From NCBI RefSeq assembly GCF_000007345.1, contig NC_003552.1:1674001-1738000 (forward strand): a DNA stretch of 64,000 nt, given 5' to 3'. Position 1 is the first letter of the stretch, and every line of letters starts with the position of its first letter. Both the position numbers and the translations under genes were made by a program. A model generated the notes under the pieces. The model had not been told where the DNA came from. It saw nothing but the letters and a program-made list of their open reading frames with translations, and searched no databases. Below, in pieces: positions 26,003 to 35,332 of the stretch. This DNA comes from Methanosarcina acetivorans C2A. GTDB lineage: Archaea; Halobacteriota; Methanosarcinia; Methanosarcinales; Methanosarcinaceae.

Positions 26003-26716
26003 TCATGTGAGCATGGGACCGCATTTTTCCCTGAAGTCCTCAAAACATGAGAAATCTTCCTTAGACTCATCATATACAAATTTTCCTTTATCGAGGATAA
26101 GGAGTCTGTCACAGAGGGCAAAGCCCCGCTCAAGATTGTGGGAAACCATTAATTTTGTGCTCCCCTGGAATTCAGAGCTTTTGAGGAGATTTTCAAAAAC
26201 AAGGGAGGCTCCGGGATCAAGCCCTGTGTAGGGTTCGTCCAGAAGAAGGAGGGAAGGCCTGTGAAGCAGAGCCCTTGCAATGGAAAGCCGCTGTTTCATG
26301 CCTCTTGAAAAGGTGCTGACCCTTTCGTTCGCTTTTGTTAGAAGCCCCGCATCAGTTAAAAGCTGTGAAATTCTCTTTTCGAGTTCCTGACTCTCGATTC
26401 CATACATTTTTCCGAAAAAATGCAGGTTTTCTCTTGCAGTAAGTTCTCCGTAGAGATAGGAATCGTGGGAAAGCATTCCTACTTCTTTGCGGACCTTTTC
26501 CGGTTCCTCGCTTACGTTAAAGCCGGATACGAAAACAGAACCTCCGGTAGGTTCGAGCAGGGTTGAGATCAACTTCAAAAGAGTGGTCTTTCCAGCCCCG
26601 TTGGGGCCAAAAATAACCGCAAACTCACCTTTTTTAAGGTCAAGGTCAAGGGCTTTCAGGACAGGAGTTTTCCCGAAAACTTTTGATAGTTCCCTTATGG
26701 AGACCGCGTTTTCCAT
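26003..26716 (-). CDS. ccmA: Haem exporter ATP-binding protein CcmA
   Basis: This 237-residue ABC ATPase has Walker A (FGPNGAGKTTLL) near residue 35, the signature region FSRGMKQRLSIARALLHRP near 135 (an S-R-G-M variant seen in CcmA), and Walker B LLLLDEPYTGLD near 155. It supplies energy to CcmB/CcmC to release holo-chaperone haem during cytochrome c maturation. It is the first gene of the ccmA-ccmB-ccmC set. Confidence 0.88.
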   Translation of the reverse strand: MENAVSIRELSKVFGKTPVLKALDLDLKKGEFAVIFGPNGAGKTTLLKLISTLLEPTGGSVFVSGFNVSEEPEKVRKEVGMLSHDSYLYGELTARENLHFFGKMYGIESQELEKRISQLLTDAGLLTKANERVSTFSRGMKQRLSIARALLHRPSLLLLDEPYTGLDPGASLVFENLLKSSEFQGSTKLMVSHNLERGFALCDRLLILDKGKFVYDESKEDFSCFEDFREKCGPMLT

Positions 26717-26844
26717 CGGAACTACTTTGAGAATCCCTCTAAATTAATCTTTTTATATGGTATGTACTTCGGGCTGCAGTTTTGCTATACTGACTTGCGG
26801 CTCTGGATCAGATTTTTTTCGTCCCTATTACCTGTCTCCAGCAC

Positions 26845-27411
26845 TTACTTTTTAAAGCTCCTGAGTATATTCTGTAAAAATCCTTTTTTTTCAAAGTACT
26901 GCTGGTGATAGTCTTCTGCCATATAGAACTCAGAAACCGGCACAATCTCGGTCACAATGGGATTTTTGAAAACTCCTGCCTTCTCAAGTTCTTCTTTTGA
27001 GGCGAGAGCAGCAGCTTTTTGCTCTTCGTTGTGGTAAAAAATCACGGAGCGGTACTGCTTTCCGACATCTGGGCCCTGCCTGTTCTTTGTTGTCGGGTCA
27101 TGGATCTTCCAGAAAACATCAAGCAAATTCTTATACGAAACGACTTTCGGGTCAAAAATAACCCTTACGGCTTCTGCATGCCCTGTGTCAAGGGTACAGA
27201 CCTGCTCGTAAGTAGGCTTTTCAAAGTGTCCTCCGCTGTAGCCAACCGCAGTTGCGACCACGCCTTTTACCTGCCGGAAAGCCTCTTCAATTCCCCAGAA
27301 ACAGCCTGCAGCAAAGGTCGCTTTTTCCAGGCCTTCTCCGGGGTTTTCAAATATGTCCGTACTCTCTTCGGATGTTGCGTTTTTCTGTTCAGCTTTTTCA
27401 TTTCCTTCCAT
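26845..27411 (-). CDS. msrA: Peptide methionine sulfoxide reductase MsrA
   Basis: This 188-residue enzyme reduces methionine-S-sulfoxide in proteins. The catalytic cysteine sits in [18 protein letters not shown] near residue 37, with [33 protein letters not shown] and [13 protein letters not shown] following in family order. The N-terminal 28 residues are hydrophilic and non-conserved. A resolving cysteine near the C-terminus is absent, so recycling may use another thiol. A GGGGGGAAG ribosome site precedes the ATG. The product is likely cytoplasmic, since no signal peptide is seen. Confidence 0.92.
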   Translation of the reverse strand: MEGNEKAEQKNATSEESTDIFENPGEGLEKATFAAGCFWGIEEAFRQVKGVVATAVGYSGGHFEKPTYEQVCTLDTGHAEAVRVIFDPKVVSYKNLLDVFWKIHDPTTKNRQGPDVGKQYRSVIFYHNEEQKAAALASKEELEKAGVFKNPIVTEIVPVSEFYMAEDYHQQYFEKKGFLQNILRSFKK

Positions 27412-27591
27412 TATCTTCCCCCCTCGATTTTCAAGGAAACCGGGTCTAGATCATGATCACAGGATTCAGGTCTGCTTTATGGCCCGGATATATTTTAATA
27501 TATAATAAGGCAGTCCGCATAATAACGGTATATTGTATTCAGGATAGAATCCCGGGTAGGATCTTTTTCTCTGCTAGGTATCTTTTTCTGA

Positions 27592-28182
27592 TCAGGTTTC
27601 ACCGTATTTCCCCATCAGTTCTCCTTCGGCAATGATATGCCCTATCATTTCGCTTTCAAGCTCTTTTCTTCCTGCTCCCGCCTTGAGCTCAAGCTGCCTG
27701 TCCAGCGCATAAACCCTGAAGAAAAATCTGTGCGTGCCCGAGGGAGGGCAGGGGCCGCCATAGCCGATCTCTCTGAAGTTATTTATTCCTTCTATTCCAG
27801 GGATACTATCCTCCTCTATTTTCGCCACCGGCTCGATATTCCAGACGATCCAGTGAGTAAACGGATTCATGGGAGCATCAGGGTCGTCCATAATCAGCAC
27901 CAGACTTTCAGTTCCTTCAGGAATATCAGTGAATTCCAGAGGTGGATTTATATTCTCCCCATTGCATGTGTATTTCCGGGGGATAGTACCGTTTGATTCA
28001 AACGCGCTGCTAAAAACTTTTATAATCTGAATATCCATATTCTCATCCCCTTTGCCGGTATTGGAAGTTTCTGACTGTTCATCTGCAGGGGTTTCAGCCC
28101 GTTCATTTTTAACACATCCCGAAATCAGGAGCACTCCTGCGAGCAGGAACACTAAGAAAACTGCTCCGTCTTTTCTGTTCAT
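27592..28182 (-). CDS. PEBP (YbhB/YbcL) family lipoprotein
   Basis: This 196-residue protein has a lipoprotein signal, FLVFLLAGVLLISGCVKN, with the lipobox ISGC. The mature part is a phosphatidylethanolamine-binding-protein fold: LVLIMDDPDAPMNPFTHWIVWNI, the GYGGPCPPSGTHRFFFRVYALD motif, and the C-terminal helix. Such archaeal PEBP proteins bind small anionic ligands; the role here is unknown. The ATG at 28182 has GGTG upstream; a GTG seven codons earlier is less likely. A TATA-like stretch lies near 28225, and the rest of 28183-28548 shows no gene. Confidence 0.85.
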   Translation of the reverse strand: MNRKDGAVFLVFLLAGVLLISGCVKNERAETPADEQSETSNTGKGDENMDIQIIKVFSSAFESNGTIPRKYTCNGENINPPLEFTDIPEGTESLVLIMDDPDAPMNPFTHWIVWNIEPVAKIEEDSIPGIEGINNFREIGYGGPCPPSGTHRFFFRVYALDRQLELKAGAGRKELESEMIGHIIAEGELMGKYGET

Positions 28183-28548
28183 GTACAGCACCAGTCCCTG
28201 CACTCAGAGAAAATTACTAACACTATAATATTAAAGCTAAAGAGATATAACCTTAAGGATTTTATATCAGAGCTCAACTTAAAAAACATAAACTGAAATC
28301 CCGCAGTCTGAACAAATTCGAAACCCGGACTTAAGCCTAGACCTTTAAAAAGCTTCTTAAAAAGGACTTAAATTTACCGGACCTTACTTCTTTAAAAGTT
28401 TATGCACTTTACTTTGTTGGGTTCCCGAGCTGCGTCCCGGTATTAACACCTTTGGAACCTGAAAACTCAGGTTTAAAAAATTAATGTAGCTCAGGATCCC
28501 TTCTGTAAAGTCGTTGACTGTTGGACAAAGCTTTGAAAGGCAGATTCT

Positions 28549-28755
28549 TCAATCTTCAACTTCAAGAGCCTGAATTATATCGTTAACCGTAGCCTCTCCT
28601 TTACCTACGCGCCTTACGAGCGGATAGATAAAAGCACAGTCGTCAATTGCTGCCCAACGAGCTTCACCTACGCGTCTTATAACATCGTTCATTATTTTGC
28701 CACATTCGTCGCAATATCTTGCGTCGCTTTCTGCTCCACATATTTCGCAATTCAT
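28549..28755 (-). CDS. Small zinc-ribbon protein
   Basis: This 68-residue protein begins MNCEICGAESDARYCDECGKIMNDV, a four-cysteine zinc ribbon (CxxC...CxxC), followed by a helical region (ARWAAIDDCAFIYPLVRRVGKGEATVNDIIQALEVED). The function is unknown. The ATG at 28755 has GGGGTAT just upstream; the frame continues upstream without family-like sequence. Confidence 0.7.
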   Translation of the reverse strand: MNCEICGAESDARYCDECGKIMNDVIRRVGEARWAAIDDCAFIYPLVRRVGKGEATVNDIIQALEVED

Positions 28756-28945
28756 AGAAATACCCCAATTATTATGGGGCTGTCGAAAATAAATAAATTT
28801 TGGTGATATGTGAGCATAACTGCATAGCCATTGAATAATAGGCACTGAAATCTATTGGACTGAAACCTATTGGACTGAAACCTATGAACTGATCCATTAA
28901 AGGCGCAAGCACCTTTTCCATTAAGGCTGCAAGGCAAAGGGCAGT

Positions 28946-29824
28946 TCAGGCAAGGTTAGCAATAATCTCATTTATTTCTTCTATCCCGGAGCTTTTAACC
29001 GTGATCTCTGCTTTGCTGCCCACACCCAGTCCCAGTTCAATAGCCCTTCTGATCTGCGGCTGAGCCCAGACCGATTTTATCTGGATCTTGGGAACCGTGC
29101 CCAGGGTTTTCAGGAGGGCAAGGCCTGCAACATCGTTTGCAATCACATCCGTGCTCGCCAGGGCAATTCCAGGTTCCCTCAGGGTCCCTACATTCGGGCC
29201 GTTGGTCACAAAACACTTAGTAGCATCCGAGATGTAGAAATCAGGCTTATATACGAGGTTGGATTCGGCAATCATATGTCCGAAGAGTGTATCCATCCCC
29301 TGCCCGTGAGGTAGCTGTCTCCTGTCCCTGTCTGAGGTTATGCTGATCTGGGATTTAAGTCCCATAGTAAAGGTTGCAGTCCAGTGAGTCTTGATTACCG
29401 GAAGAGCAATCGTATAATCTATCGACTTCAGAAACTCAGGCACATCAAACCCTTGCGGCCACGAGAAAGCCTTCCCAGGCTCCACATGTTCGCGTTTCAT
29501 GTGGTCAAATGTCAGGATTTCATCGACTCCCTCAGCCTCCGCAGCCTGCCAGAGCCCCAACTTTTTGAGCACTTCTTCCGTATCCAGCGAACTCATCGAC
29601 TTCTCAGCTACAATTATTTTTCCGGGATTGTATTTTTTAACTTCCCTGATAGCGCCCCTCAAAACCTCCGGGTTTGTCGAACCCGGGGCCGGGTCTGCAG
29701 TATTTGCGTTCGGCCGAATCAATACAGTTTCCCCTTCCCTGATCCCAAGCCCACCTGCAAGTTCCACAGCTGTCCTGATGGATTCAAGGGTATCCTTATT
29801 TCTCGAAAATCCAACAAGTACCAT
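28946..29824 (-). CDS. DUF362 family protein
   Basis: This 292-residue protein has the DUF362 core: VLIRPNANTADPAPGSTNPEVLRGAIREVKKYN, PVIKTHWTATFTMGLKSQISIT near residue 145, and DVIANDVAGLALLKTLG. Family members are often linked to iron-sulfur or metal-cluster proteins, but no ferredoxin cysteines are present here and the function is unknown. I chose the ATG at 29824 because TTGGAG lies six bases upstream; a TTG at 29836 is within that site. Confidence 0.8.
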   Translation of the reverse strand: MVLVGFSRNKDTLESIRTAVELAGGLGIREGETVLIRPNANTADPAPGSTNPEVLRGAIREVKKYNPGKIIVAEKSMSSLDTEEVLKKLGLWQAAEAEGVDEILTFDHMKREHVEPGKAFSWPQGFDVPEFLKSIDYTIALPVIKTHWTATFTMGLKSQISITSDRDRRQLPHGQGMDTLFGHMIAESNLVYKPDFYISDATKCFVTNGPNVGTLREPGIALASTDVIANDVAGLALLKTLGTVPKIQIKSVWAQPQIRRAIELGLGVGSKAEITVKSSGIEEINEIIANLA

Positions 29825-29891
29825 ATCAAACTCCAAAGAGTAATTGTAATCCGAGGTATAAAAATCAGAAATAAAATAAAAAAACGAAGAA

Positions 29892-29906
29892 GAAAAAAAT
29901 CAGAGA
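29892..29906. repeat. 15-bp target duplication, left copy (IS481)
   Basis: GAAAAAAATCAGAGA abuts the left end of the IS481-type element and is repeated exactly at 30936-30950. Confidence 0.9.
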
Positions 29907-30935
29907 TGTTTTATCCCGAAATTATTTCGCGCTAAATATGTCGGTTGTAATCCCTTATCTTTTGTGAAACTTAATGGAAAAAAGATACGTTGGATCATTG
30001 CTCAAAAATCGAAAGGTGAATCTACCTCGACGATAGCTGAGATCCAGGGGATCTCAGCCCGTCGAGTTCAGCAGATCTACAAAGAATACGTTGAAACTGG
30101 TCAGCTTCCTCAAGTTGGCATTAATCTTGGAAGACCAAAGAACCCCTTATCCTCCTCTGATCAGGAATTGATTGACCAAACTTACTCTGATTATAAGTTT
30201 GGAGCCTGTTACCTTGAGATTCTCATCGAAGGCAAATATAATCGTAAGATATCTCATAACAGAATCCATAACTACCTACTTAGCATGGACCTTGCCAAGG
30301 AAAACCGAAAAAAGAAACAGAGAAGAAAATGGTGTAGATACGAACGCGAACACAGCATGTCTGCTGCACACATCGATTGGCATGAGAATCCCCTGTTAGG
30401 ACTGCAAGTCTGTGCCATTCTTGATGATTCATCAAGAATGATAATTGCAGGTGGAGAGTACGTTCATTGCAACACGGAGAACACCATTAAAGTGATTGAT
30501 GAACTTGTCAAAGAGTACTGGGACATATACCCTTTAAGAGAGCTCATTATGGATCATGGAAGTGAATTCGGGGCTCACAGGATTAATAAGGATGGTTCAT
30601 GGGATAGTGACTTTAAAAGATGCATTGAAGAACTTGGAATCAAACCAATACTTGCAAGGGTAAGACATCCTCAGACAAACGGAAAAATAGAGAAATGGTT
30701 CGATACATATCAAAGGTTTAGAGGAGAGTTTGAATCATTTGAAGAATTCGTACAGTGGTATAACAAGAGGCCACATGGAGCTTTGAAACTTGAACAGTTA
30801 GAATCGCCACAGGAAGCATTCTGGAATAGATTACCAGTTGAGGCAAAGTTCAGAATAGGAGTGAGATTGTTTGGGTGGTGAAAACATGGACAAGAGGAAA
30901 AAAGTTTCAAAGCGAAATTATTTCAGGACAAAACA
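29907..30935 (+). mobile_element. Complete IS481-type insertion sequence
   Basis: This 1029-base element has inverted repeats beginning TGTTTTATCCCGAAATTATT on the left and, read inward from the right, TGTTTTGTCCTGAAATAATT. A 15-base exact duplication flanks it, which fits the long duplications of IS481. One transposase gene fills it. Intact ends, duplication and gene suggest a recent and possibly active copy. Confidence 0.92.
29964..30881 (+). CDS. IS481-type transposase
   Basis: This 305-residue DDE transposase has an N-terminal helix-turn-helix (KGESTSTIAEIQGISARRVQQIYKEYVETG) and an rve-type integrase core. Visible catalytic blocks are AAHIDWHENPLLGLQVCAILDDSSRMIIAGG (first Asp), IMDHGSEFGAHR (second Asp) and HPQTNGKIEKWFDTYQRFRGEF (Glu). 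The start is GTG at 29964. The frame is uninterrupted, so the product could be functional. Confidence 0.9.
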   Translation: MKLNGKKIRWIIAQKSKGESTSTIAEIQGISARRVQQIYKEYVETGQLPQVGINLGRPKNPLSSSDQELIDQTYSDYKFGACYLEILIEGKYNRKISHNRIHNYLLSMDLAKENRKKKQRRKWCRYEREHSMSAAHIDWHENPLLGLQVCAILDDSSRMIIAGGEYVHCNTENTIKVIDELVKEYWDIYPLRELIMDHGSEFGAHRINKDGSWDSDFKRCIEELGIKPILARVRHPQTNGKIEKWFDTYQRFRGEFESFEEFVQWYNKRPHGALKLEQLESPQEAFWNRLPVEAKFRIGVRLFGW

Positions 30936-30950
30936 GAAAAAAATCAGAGA
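30936..30950. repeat. 15-bp target duplication, right copy (IS481)
   Basis: GAAAAAAATCAGAGA directly follows the right inverted repeat, identical to 29892-29906. Confidence 0.9.
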
Positions 30951-31091
30951 CGAATAAATAAAAAAGAGAATCAAAACGGCTATTTTCTAGACAGAATTTA
31001 GTTCTGCCTTGTTTGGTAACTATTATTTGCAGTTCAATCTTCTTGAGCCAAGCTTACTGCTATAACCCATAAAATAGAAACCCATAAATTA

Positions 31092-31200
31092 GTCCTCTTG
31101 AGAGAGCGAAGCGAGCGAAAAGGACTTCGTGCTCCCGAAGCGAAACTCGGGCAGAGAAACTCGGGCAGCGAAACTCGGGAAACGCAACCAGAGTGGCTCA
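31092..31200. repeat. GC-richer repetitive, hairpin-forming stretch
   Basis: This stretch contains GCGAAGCGAGCGAAAAGGAC followed by three variants of GCGAAACTCGGGCA. GTCCT near the start can pair with AGGAC. It lies just after the 3' end of the PhoU/TrkA-C gene and contrasts with AT-rich surroundings. It may be a terminator region or a repetitive extragenic element. Confidence 0.4.
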
Positions 31201-31212
31201 AAGAGTGTATAT

Positions 31213-32412
31213 TTACTGGCGTAACTTGCATTCGCACATCTCTATGAGTGCCCCTTCTCCTATTCTTGAACCGCGGGCAATAAGCATGTCTCCTGCCTGG
31301 ACAACGGTGTTGCCTTTGGGGGCATAAACCCAGCGTTCAGCTCTTTTGATCGCCATTACATGCAGTCCGGTTTCGGTTTCAAGTTTCAGTTCCGAGAAGG
31401 TCTTGCCAACGATTGGAGAGCATTTCTCGACCTGGAGCCTTGTGATAACTTCCTCGGAGTTCCGCACGGCAAGGGTAATGATCGGATGGAGTTCGATGTC
31501 CCTGAGGACGGTATCTGCAATCCCGTAGGCGGCGTCTGAAATTGCTTCCGAGGCGCTGGCAAGGTGCAGGATTCCCCTGAGGGTGTTTACGTCTTCAACG
31601 TGTTTTGCAGTTTCAAGTACCCAGTGCTGGAGTTCGTACTTCATGGAATCCATTTCGGACTCAAGGGCACTGACCTCATATGCGATATCTTCATTATCGA
31701 AAAGGATAGCAGAGTACGCAAGCCCTATCGAGAGCTCGGACATGTTTTTCATGTCCACGATTATGTCCACCGCATGTTCAAGGTCCTTTAAGCCCTTATC
31801 ATGCTCGATTTCCCTCGGGATAAACTTCCTTGTCGTTGCCATTTCAAAGAAGAGTGGAACTCCTTCGTCGTGCCCTCTGGCGATCAGCACATCCCCCTGG
31901 CGGATTCGGGTTTCCTTGTCAGGGTCATAAATCCAGTCTTCACTTCTGCGGATTGCAATTACCCACATCCCGGTCTCGATATCAAGCTCGAGGTCCCCAA
32001 GGGTACGCCCGGCCATTACGGATTCTGCAGCAACGGTTGCCCTGACAATAGTTTCTTCTGCTTCCCTGAGGGCTACCTTCAGCTCCATAGGGATGCCCAT
32101 ATTCATAAGAACGATCTTGGCAATGTCGCCTGCTGCATTTGATATATTTTCCGAGGAGGCAGCAACCTTCAGAACTCCCAGGAGTTCTTCAGCCTCATCA
32201 ACTCTGCGGGTGCTTAACATTGCAGCCATCTTCATATGATAGTCGAGGGTATCCATTTTATCTTCAAGATTAAGCACCTCTTCTGCGATGTCCTCATCAT
32301 CATAGACCATTGCAGAATACGCCAGGTCTACCATGAGTTCGGAAGTATCCTTCATCTCAGTCAAAAGGTCTATAAGATTCCTTGGACTGTATCTGAATTC
32401 TTTAGGGAACAT
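31213..32412 (-). CDS. PhoU-like / TrkA-C regulatory protein, duplicated
   Basis: This 399-residue soluble protein is built from two repeats, each a PhoU-like helical bundle followed by a TrkA-C (RCK-C) ligand domain. Repeat 1 ends in AGRTLGDLELDIETGMWVIAIRRSEDWIYDPDKETRIRQGDVLIARG near residue 190. Repeat 2 ends in VGKTFSELKLETETGLHVMAIKRAERWVYAP...GDMLIARG near 385. TrkA-C domains sense nucleotides or ions to gate cation transport. It lies downstream of two MgtE-like half-transporters on the same strand and probably regulates them. Confidence 0.82.
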   Translation of the reverse strand: MFPKEFRYSPRNLIDLLTEMKDTSELMVDLAYSAMVYDDEDIAEEVLNLEDKMDTLDYHMKMAAMLSTRRVDEAEELLGVLKVAASSENISNAAGDIAKIVLMNMGIPMELKVALREAEETIVRATVAAESVMAGRTLGDLELDIETGMWVIAIRRSEDWIYDPDKETRIRQGDVLIARGHDEGVPLFFEMATTRKFIPREIEHDKGLKDLEHAVDIIVDMKNMSELSIGLAYSAILFDNEDIAYEVSALESEMDSMKYELQHWVLETAKHVEDVNTLRGILHLASASEAISDAAYGIADTVLRDIELHPIITLAVRNSEEVITRLQVEKCSPIVGKTFSELKLETETGLHVMAIKRAERWVYAPKGNTVVQAGDMLIARGSRIGEGALIEMCECKLRQ

Positions 32413-32560
32413 GGTCTCTGTATCAACTCTACCTTATTGTTGGTGTATGAGGTATATACCTCATAGTAATTATTAATTTTCGAATTATTCCAATTAGACA
32501 GCTTGACAAATTAAATAAAAATGTCCTGAATAGAAGTGTTACTGTTAAGTCACATCCCAT

Positions 32561-33139
32561 TTATATAATCTCCAGCAAATGCAGGGCCATGAAGATTCCC
32601 ATAACCCCAACAAGGTCTCCAAGACTTGCTATTAAAGGTATAACCGTATCGTCAGGATCTATCCCGAAGCGGTGAGATGCAAAAGCAATGGCAACCGTTG
32701 CAGAGTATACAACTAAAAGTTCTATAACAACTGCAATAAGGCTGATTTCCAGTAGGGTGAGGAAAGGCATGCCAATGCCCATAAAATGGCTTGCAAGGAA
32801 GACCAGCACACTTACAGAAATCGAAGAAACAAAGCCCACTATTGAGGCAGCAATAACGCTGTTGTGTACGACAGGGTTCCTGTAAATCCGGTCTCCAAGC
32901 CCCATATGGAAAGCTGAGGAGAGTCTGGCCCCGAGCATGCTGCCAGTGTCCCCTCCGATCTTGATCAGGGCCGGGATAAGAATAAGGATTGCAGGCATGG
33001 AAAGCAGGCTATTTTCTCTGGTGTTAAGGACCTGCCCTACAATGATGCCTATTACGCAGGTAATCGAAAGCACGGGAAGCCCGCGCTTGACAATTCCCTG
33101 TACGGTGTAATAGCTGGTCTGCTTACTGGCTTTTCTCAA
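32561..33139 (-). CDS. MgtE-like divalent cation transporter, half-size subunit 2
   Basis: This 192-residue membrane protein corresponds to the MgtE/SLC41 integral membrane domain alone. It has about five helices and the conserved blocks IKIGGDTGSMLGARLSSAFHMGLGD near residue 65 and FGIDPDDTVIPLIASLGDLVGVM near 165, whose acidic residues line the ion path. It lacks the cytoplasmic MgtE-N and CBS domains. It starts with TTG, overlapping the TGA of the other half-transporter. The two probably form a heterodimeric Mg2+ (or similar) transporter or channel. Confidence 0.85.
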   Translation of the reverse strand: MRKASKQTSYYTVQGIVKRGLPVLSITCVIGIIVGQVLNTRENSLLSMPAILILIPALIKIGGDTGSMLGARLSSAFHMGLGDRIYRNPVVHNSVIAASIVGFVSSISVSVLVFLASHFMGIGMPFLTLLEISLIAVVIELLVVYSATVAIAFASHRFGIDPDDTVIPLIASLGDLVGVMGIFMALHLLEII

Positions 33140-33762
33140 AGCATCACCACCAGTTTTGCCGAGAGGAAAAGCATGAACATGGAAACTATATCCCCGATAG
33201 TTGCAATCGAAGGCGTAACAACATTATCGGGGTCAAAGCCGAACCTGAACATGCCTATGGCAAGCAGGACCGCAACAAAAGAGAGGATTACTCCGGAAGT
33301 AAGGGCGGAAATCACACAAATGAGGATAAGTTTAAAGGCCCCCGCACTTTCAAAACCCAGGGCAAGGGTGACAAAATGCCCCAAAAACCCTAGCAAGATC
33401 GCCATAATAAAACCCAGGAGTAGGGACCCTGAAATATTATTTGTCAGCTCAGGGTTGTTCCTGTCGATGTCAGTGATAAGCCCCATGTGGATTGCACTGC
33501 CGAGCCTTGAGCCAAGGGTCGAGGAAATGTTTCCGCGCAGTCCGAGCACGCCCGGATAAATAACAATCAGGCCGGGAATCATCTCAAGTTCGCTGGTCAT
33601 TCCTGAAAAAATGATCCCTGCAATGACCCCTCCAACAGTCGCCAGAAGTTCGAAAGGTAGTGCCTCACGTACGATTGACGAAACACTCGCGTATTCGCTG
33701 AGGTATCTGTCTATAAACTGGGATTCGAAGATGTCTTCTTCCCTGTGCGACTCTGGGGGCAT
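33136..33762 (-). CDS. MgtE-like divalent cation transporter, half-size subunit 1
   Basis: This 208-residue membrane protein is paralogous to the next gene. It shows LGLRGNISSTLGSRLGSAIHMGLITDID near residue 75 and FGFDPDNVVTPSIATIGDIVSM near 180, the MgtE integral-domain motifs. An N-terminal hydrophilic stretch of about 40 residues precedes the helices, but no CBS domain is present. The ATG at 33762 lacks a ribosome site and follows a TATA-like stretch (GTATAATA) closely, so the transcript may be leaderless. Confidence 0.85.
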   Translation of the reverse strand: MPPESHREEDIFESQFIDRYLSEYASVSSIVREALPFELLATVGGVIAGIIFSGMTSELEMIPGLIVIYPGVLGLRGNISSTLGSRLGSAIHMGLITDIDRNNPELTNNISGSLLLGFIMAILLGFLGHFVTLALGFESAGAFKLILICVISALTSGVILSFVAVLLAIGMFRFGFDPDNVVTPSIATIGDIVSMFMLFLSAKLVVML

Positions 33763-33912
33763 GCGCTTGTATTATACGCTGATAATATTAAAATAATATG
33801 TAACTCTTGAAAAACGAATTAGTATAAAATTTCTTTATCAGGTATGGGTATGTTGAACTCTGAACTAATCTCATCACATACGGAGTTTTAGACACTTAGG
33901 TTATGATAATGT

Positions 33913-34156
33913 TCAAAAAGGAAATTGTTTTGCTAAGAAATATAGGGTTCTTACATGGATTGTTTCCCCTGCTCTATTGTTAGAGTTGCCCTTACTAACG
34001 ATATCTGGATTAATTCCAAGTTCATCTATTAGGTCTATAAAATGTTAGGATATCCATTCATACGGTGATTTCTTTCAAGATCGCAATTAAATCAGGTGCA
34101 GTTTCACGAACAAAATTAATTTGACCTTTGGAAATCTCTTCTTCGTGAATAGCCAT
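33913..34156 (-). pseudogene. Remnant of an unidentified gene beside IS630
   Basis: On the minus strand a frame MAIHEEEISKGQINFVRETAPDLIAILKEITV ends at TGA. In another frame, about ten codons later, HFIDLIDELGINPDIVSK...GETIHVRTLYFLAKQFPF ends near 33913. Both pieces look like real protein and together suggest one gene broken by small mutations. The IS630-type element sits immediately at its 5' edge. I do not recognise the family. Bases 33763-33912 hold nothing else clear. Confidence 0.35.
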
Positions 34157-34160
34157 ACTA

Positions 34161-35332
34161 GTACCTTGACAGCTTAGTTGTGAGTCACTTATATACTTTG
34201 AGTTCTTTTTATATCTTATGTTAAATATTAATCTTAACAATAATGAAGTGAAATTCCTTACAAACTTTATAAAAAAAGGACTGAAAAGTGCAAGATCAAT
34301 TACCAGAGCACGTATTCTACTACTGGCAAATCAGGGAAAAGGAGACACCGAGATTGCAAAAACGTTAGGTGTTGGTAGGAGCACCGCTTTAAGGATAAGG
34401 AAAAGATATCTTGAAGAAGGTCTACAAAGTGCTTTGGTAGATAAGCCAAGATCAGGTCAACCTAAAAAATATAATGAAAGGCATACTGCAGAAATAGTAG
34501 CTTTAACATGCACCAAGCCTCCTGAAGGAAGAAAGAGATGGTTGCTTGCACTGCTCTGTGAGGAATTGAGAAAAAAAGAAGGCTTTGAAACGATAAACAA
34601 AGAAACTATCAGACTTATTTTGAAAAAGAATAAAATTAAACCCTGACTGAAAAAAATGTGGTGCATTGAAACGATTAATTCTGAATACAGAAAGAGAATG
34701 TACGACGTTCTTGACCTGTACGAAGAAGATTACGACCCGAAAAGACCTATTATCTGTCTCGATGAGAAACCCATACAACTTATCGAAGATAAGCGAAAGC
34801 CCATTCCAATGAAGCCTGGAAGTCCAGAGAAGTATGATTATGAGTACACCAGGAATGGAGTGGCAAACATATTCATAGCTGTAGAATTCAAAGCAGGAAA
34901 AAGGGTCATTCAAGTTACTCAAAGAAGAACAATGACAGATTTTGCACGATTCATGAAACTTCTTGTCATCGATGAATATTCAGAAACTGAAGTAGTCCGG
35001 GTAGTTACAGATAATCTCAATATCCGCAAAGAGAAATCATTCTATGAAACATTCAGCGAAGATGAAGCTGAAAAGATTCTGGAAAAGATAGAATTTCATT
35101 ACACGCCAAAACATGCAAGTTGGCTCAATGCAGCCGAAATAGAGATTAGTGTGATGGATGAAGAATGTACTGATAGGCGAATAGGTGACATTGGAATGCT
35201 TACGAATGAAGTGGATGCTTGGACCAGGAGAAGAAATGAAGATAAAAAGAAAATAAACTGGAAGTTCACAAAGAAAATTGCTAATGAGAAGATGTCCAAA
35301 TATTATGTTTTATAATTAAATTGTCAAGGTAC
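34161..35332 (+). mobile_element. IS630-type insertion sequence
   Basis: This 1172-base element has inverted ends GTACCTTGACA on the left and TGTCAAGGTAC on the right, flanked on both sides by TA (34159-34160 and 35333-35334), the target duplicated by IS630/Tc1-mariner elements. It carries one transposase reading frame with a single internal stop. Confidence 0.9.
34218..35315 (+). pseudogene. IS630-type transposase interrupted by UGA
   Basis: One frame encodes an IS630 transposase but is cut by TGA at 34644-34646. The N-terminal part has paired helix-turn-helix DNA-binding segments (GDTEIAKTLGVGRSTALRIRKRYLEEG). The second part begins around KKMWCIETINSEYRKRMYDVL and holds the catalytic DDE core (IICLDEKPIQL, VVTDNLNIRKEKS, HYTPKHASWLNAAEIEIS). 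UGA is not recoded in these organisms as far as I know, so this is best read as a nonsense mutation disabling the element. Confidence 0.8.

Noticed and set aside
34218-35315. UGA in the IS630 transposase as a recoded (selenocysteine) codon
   Set aside because: Methanosarcina is not known to use selenocysteine, the site shows no conserved Cys context, and a nonsense mutation is simpler.
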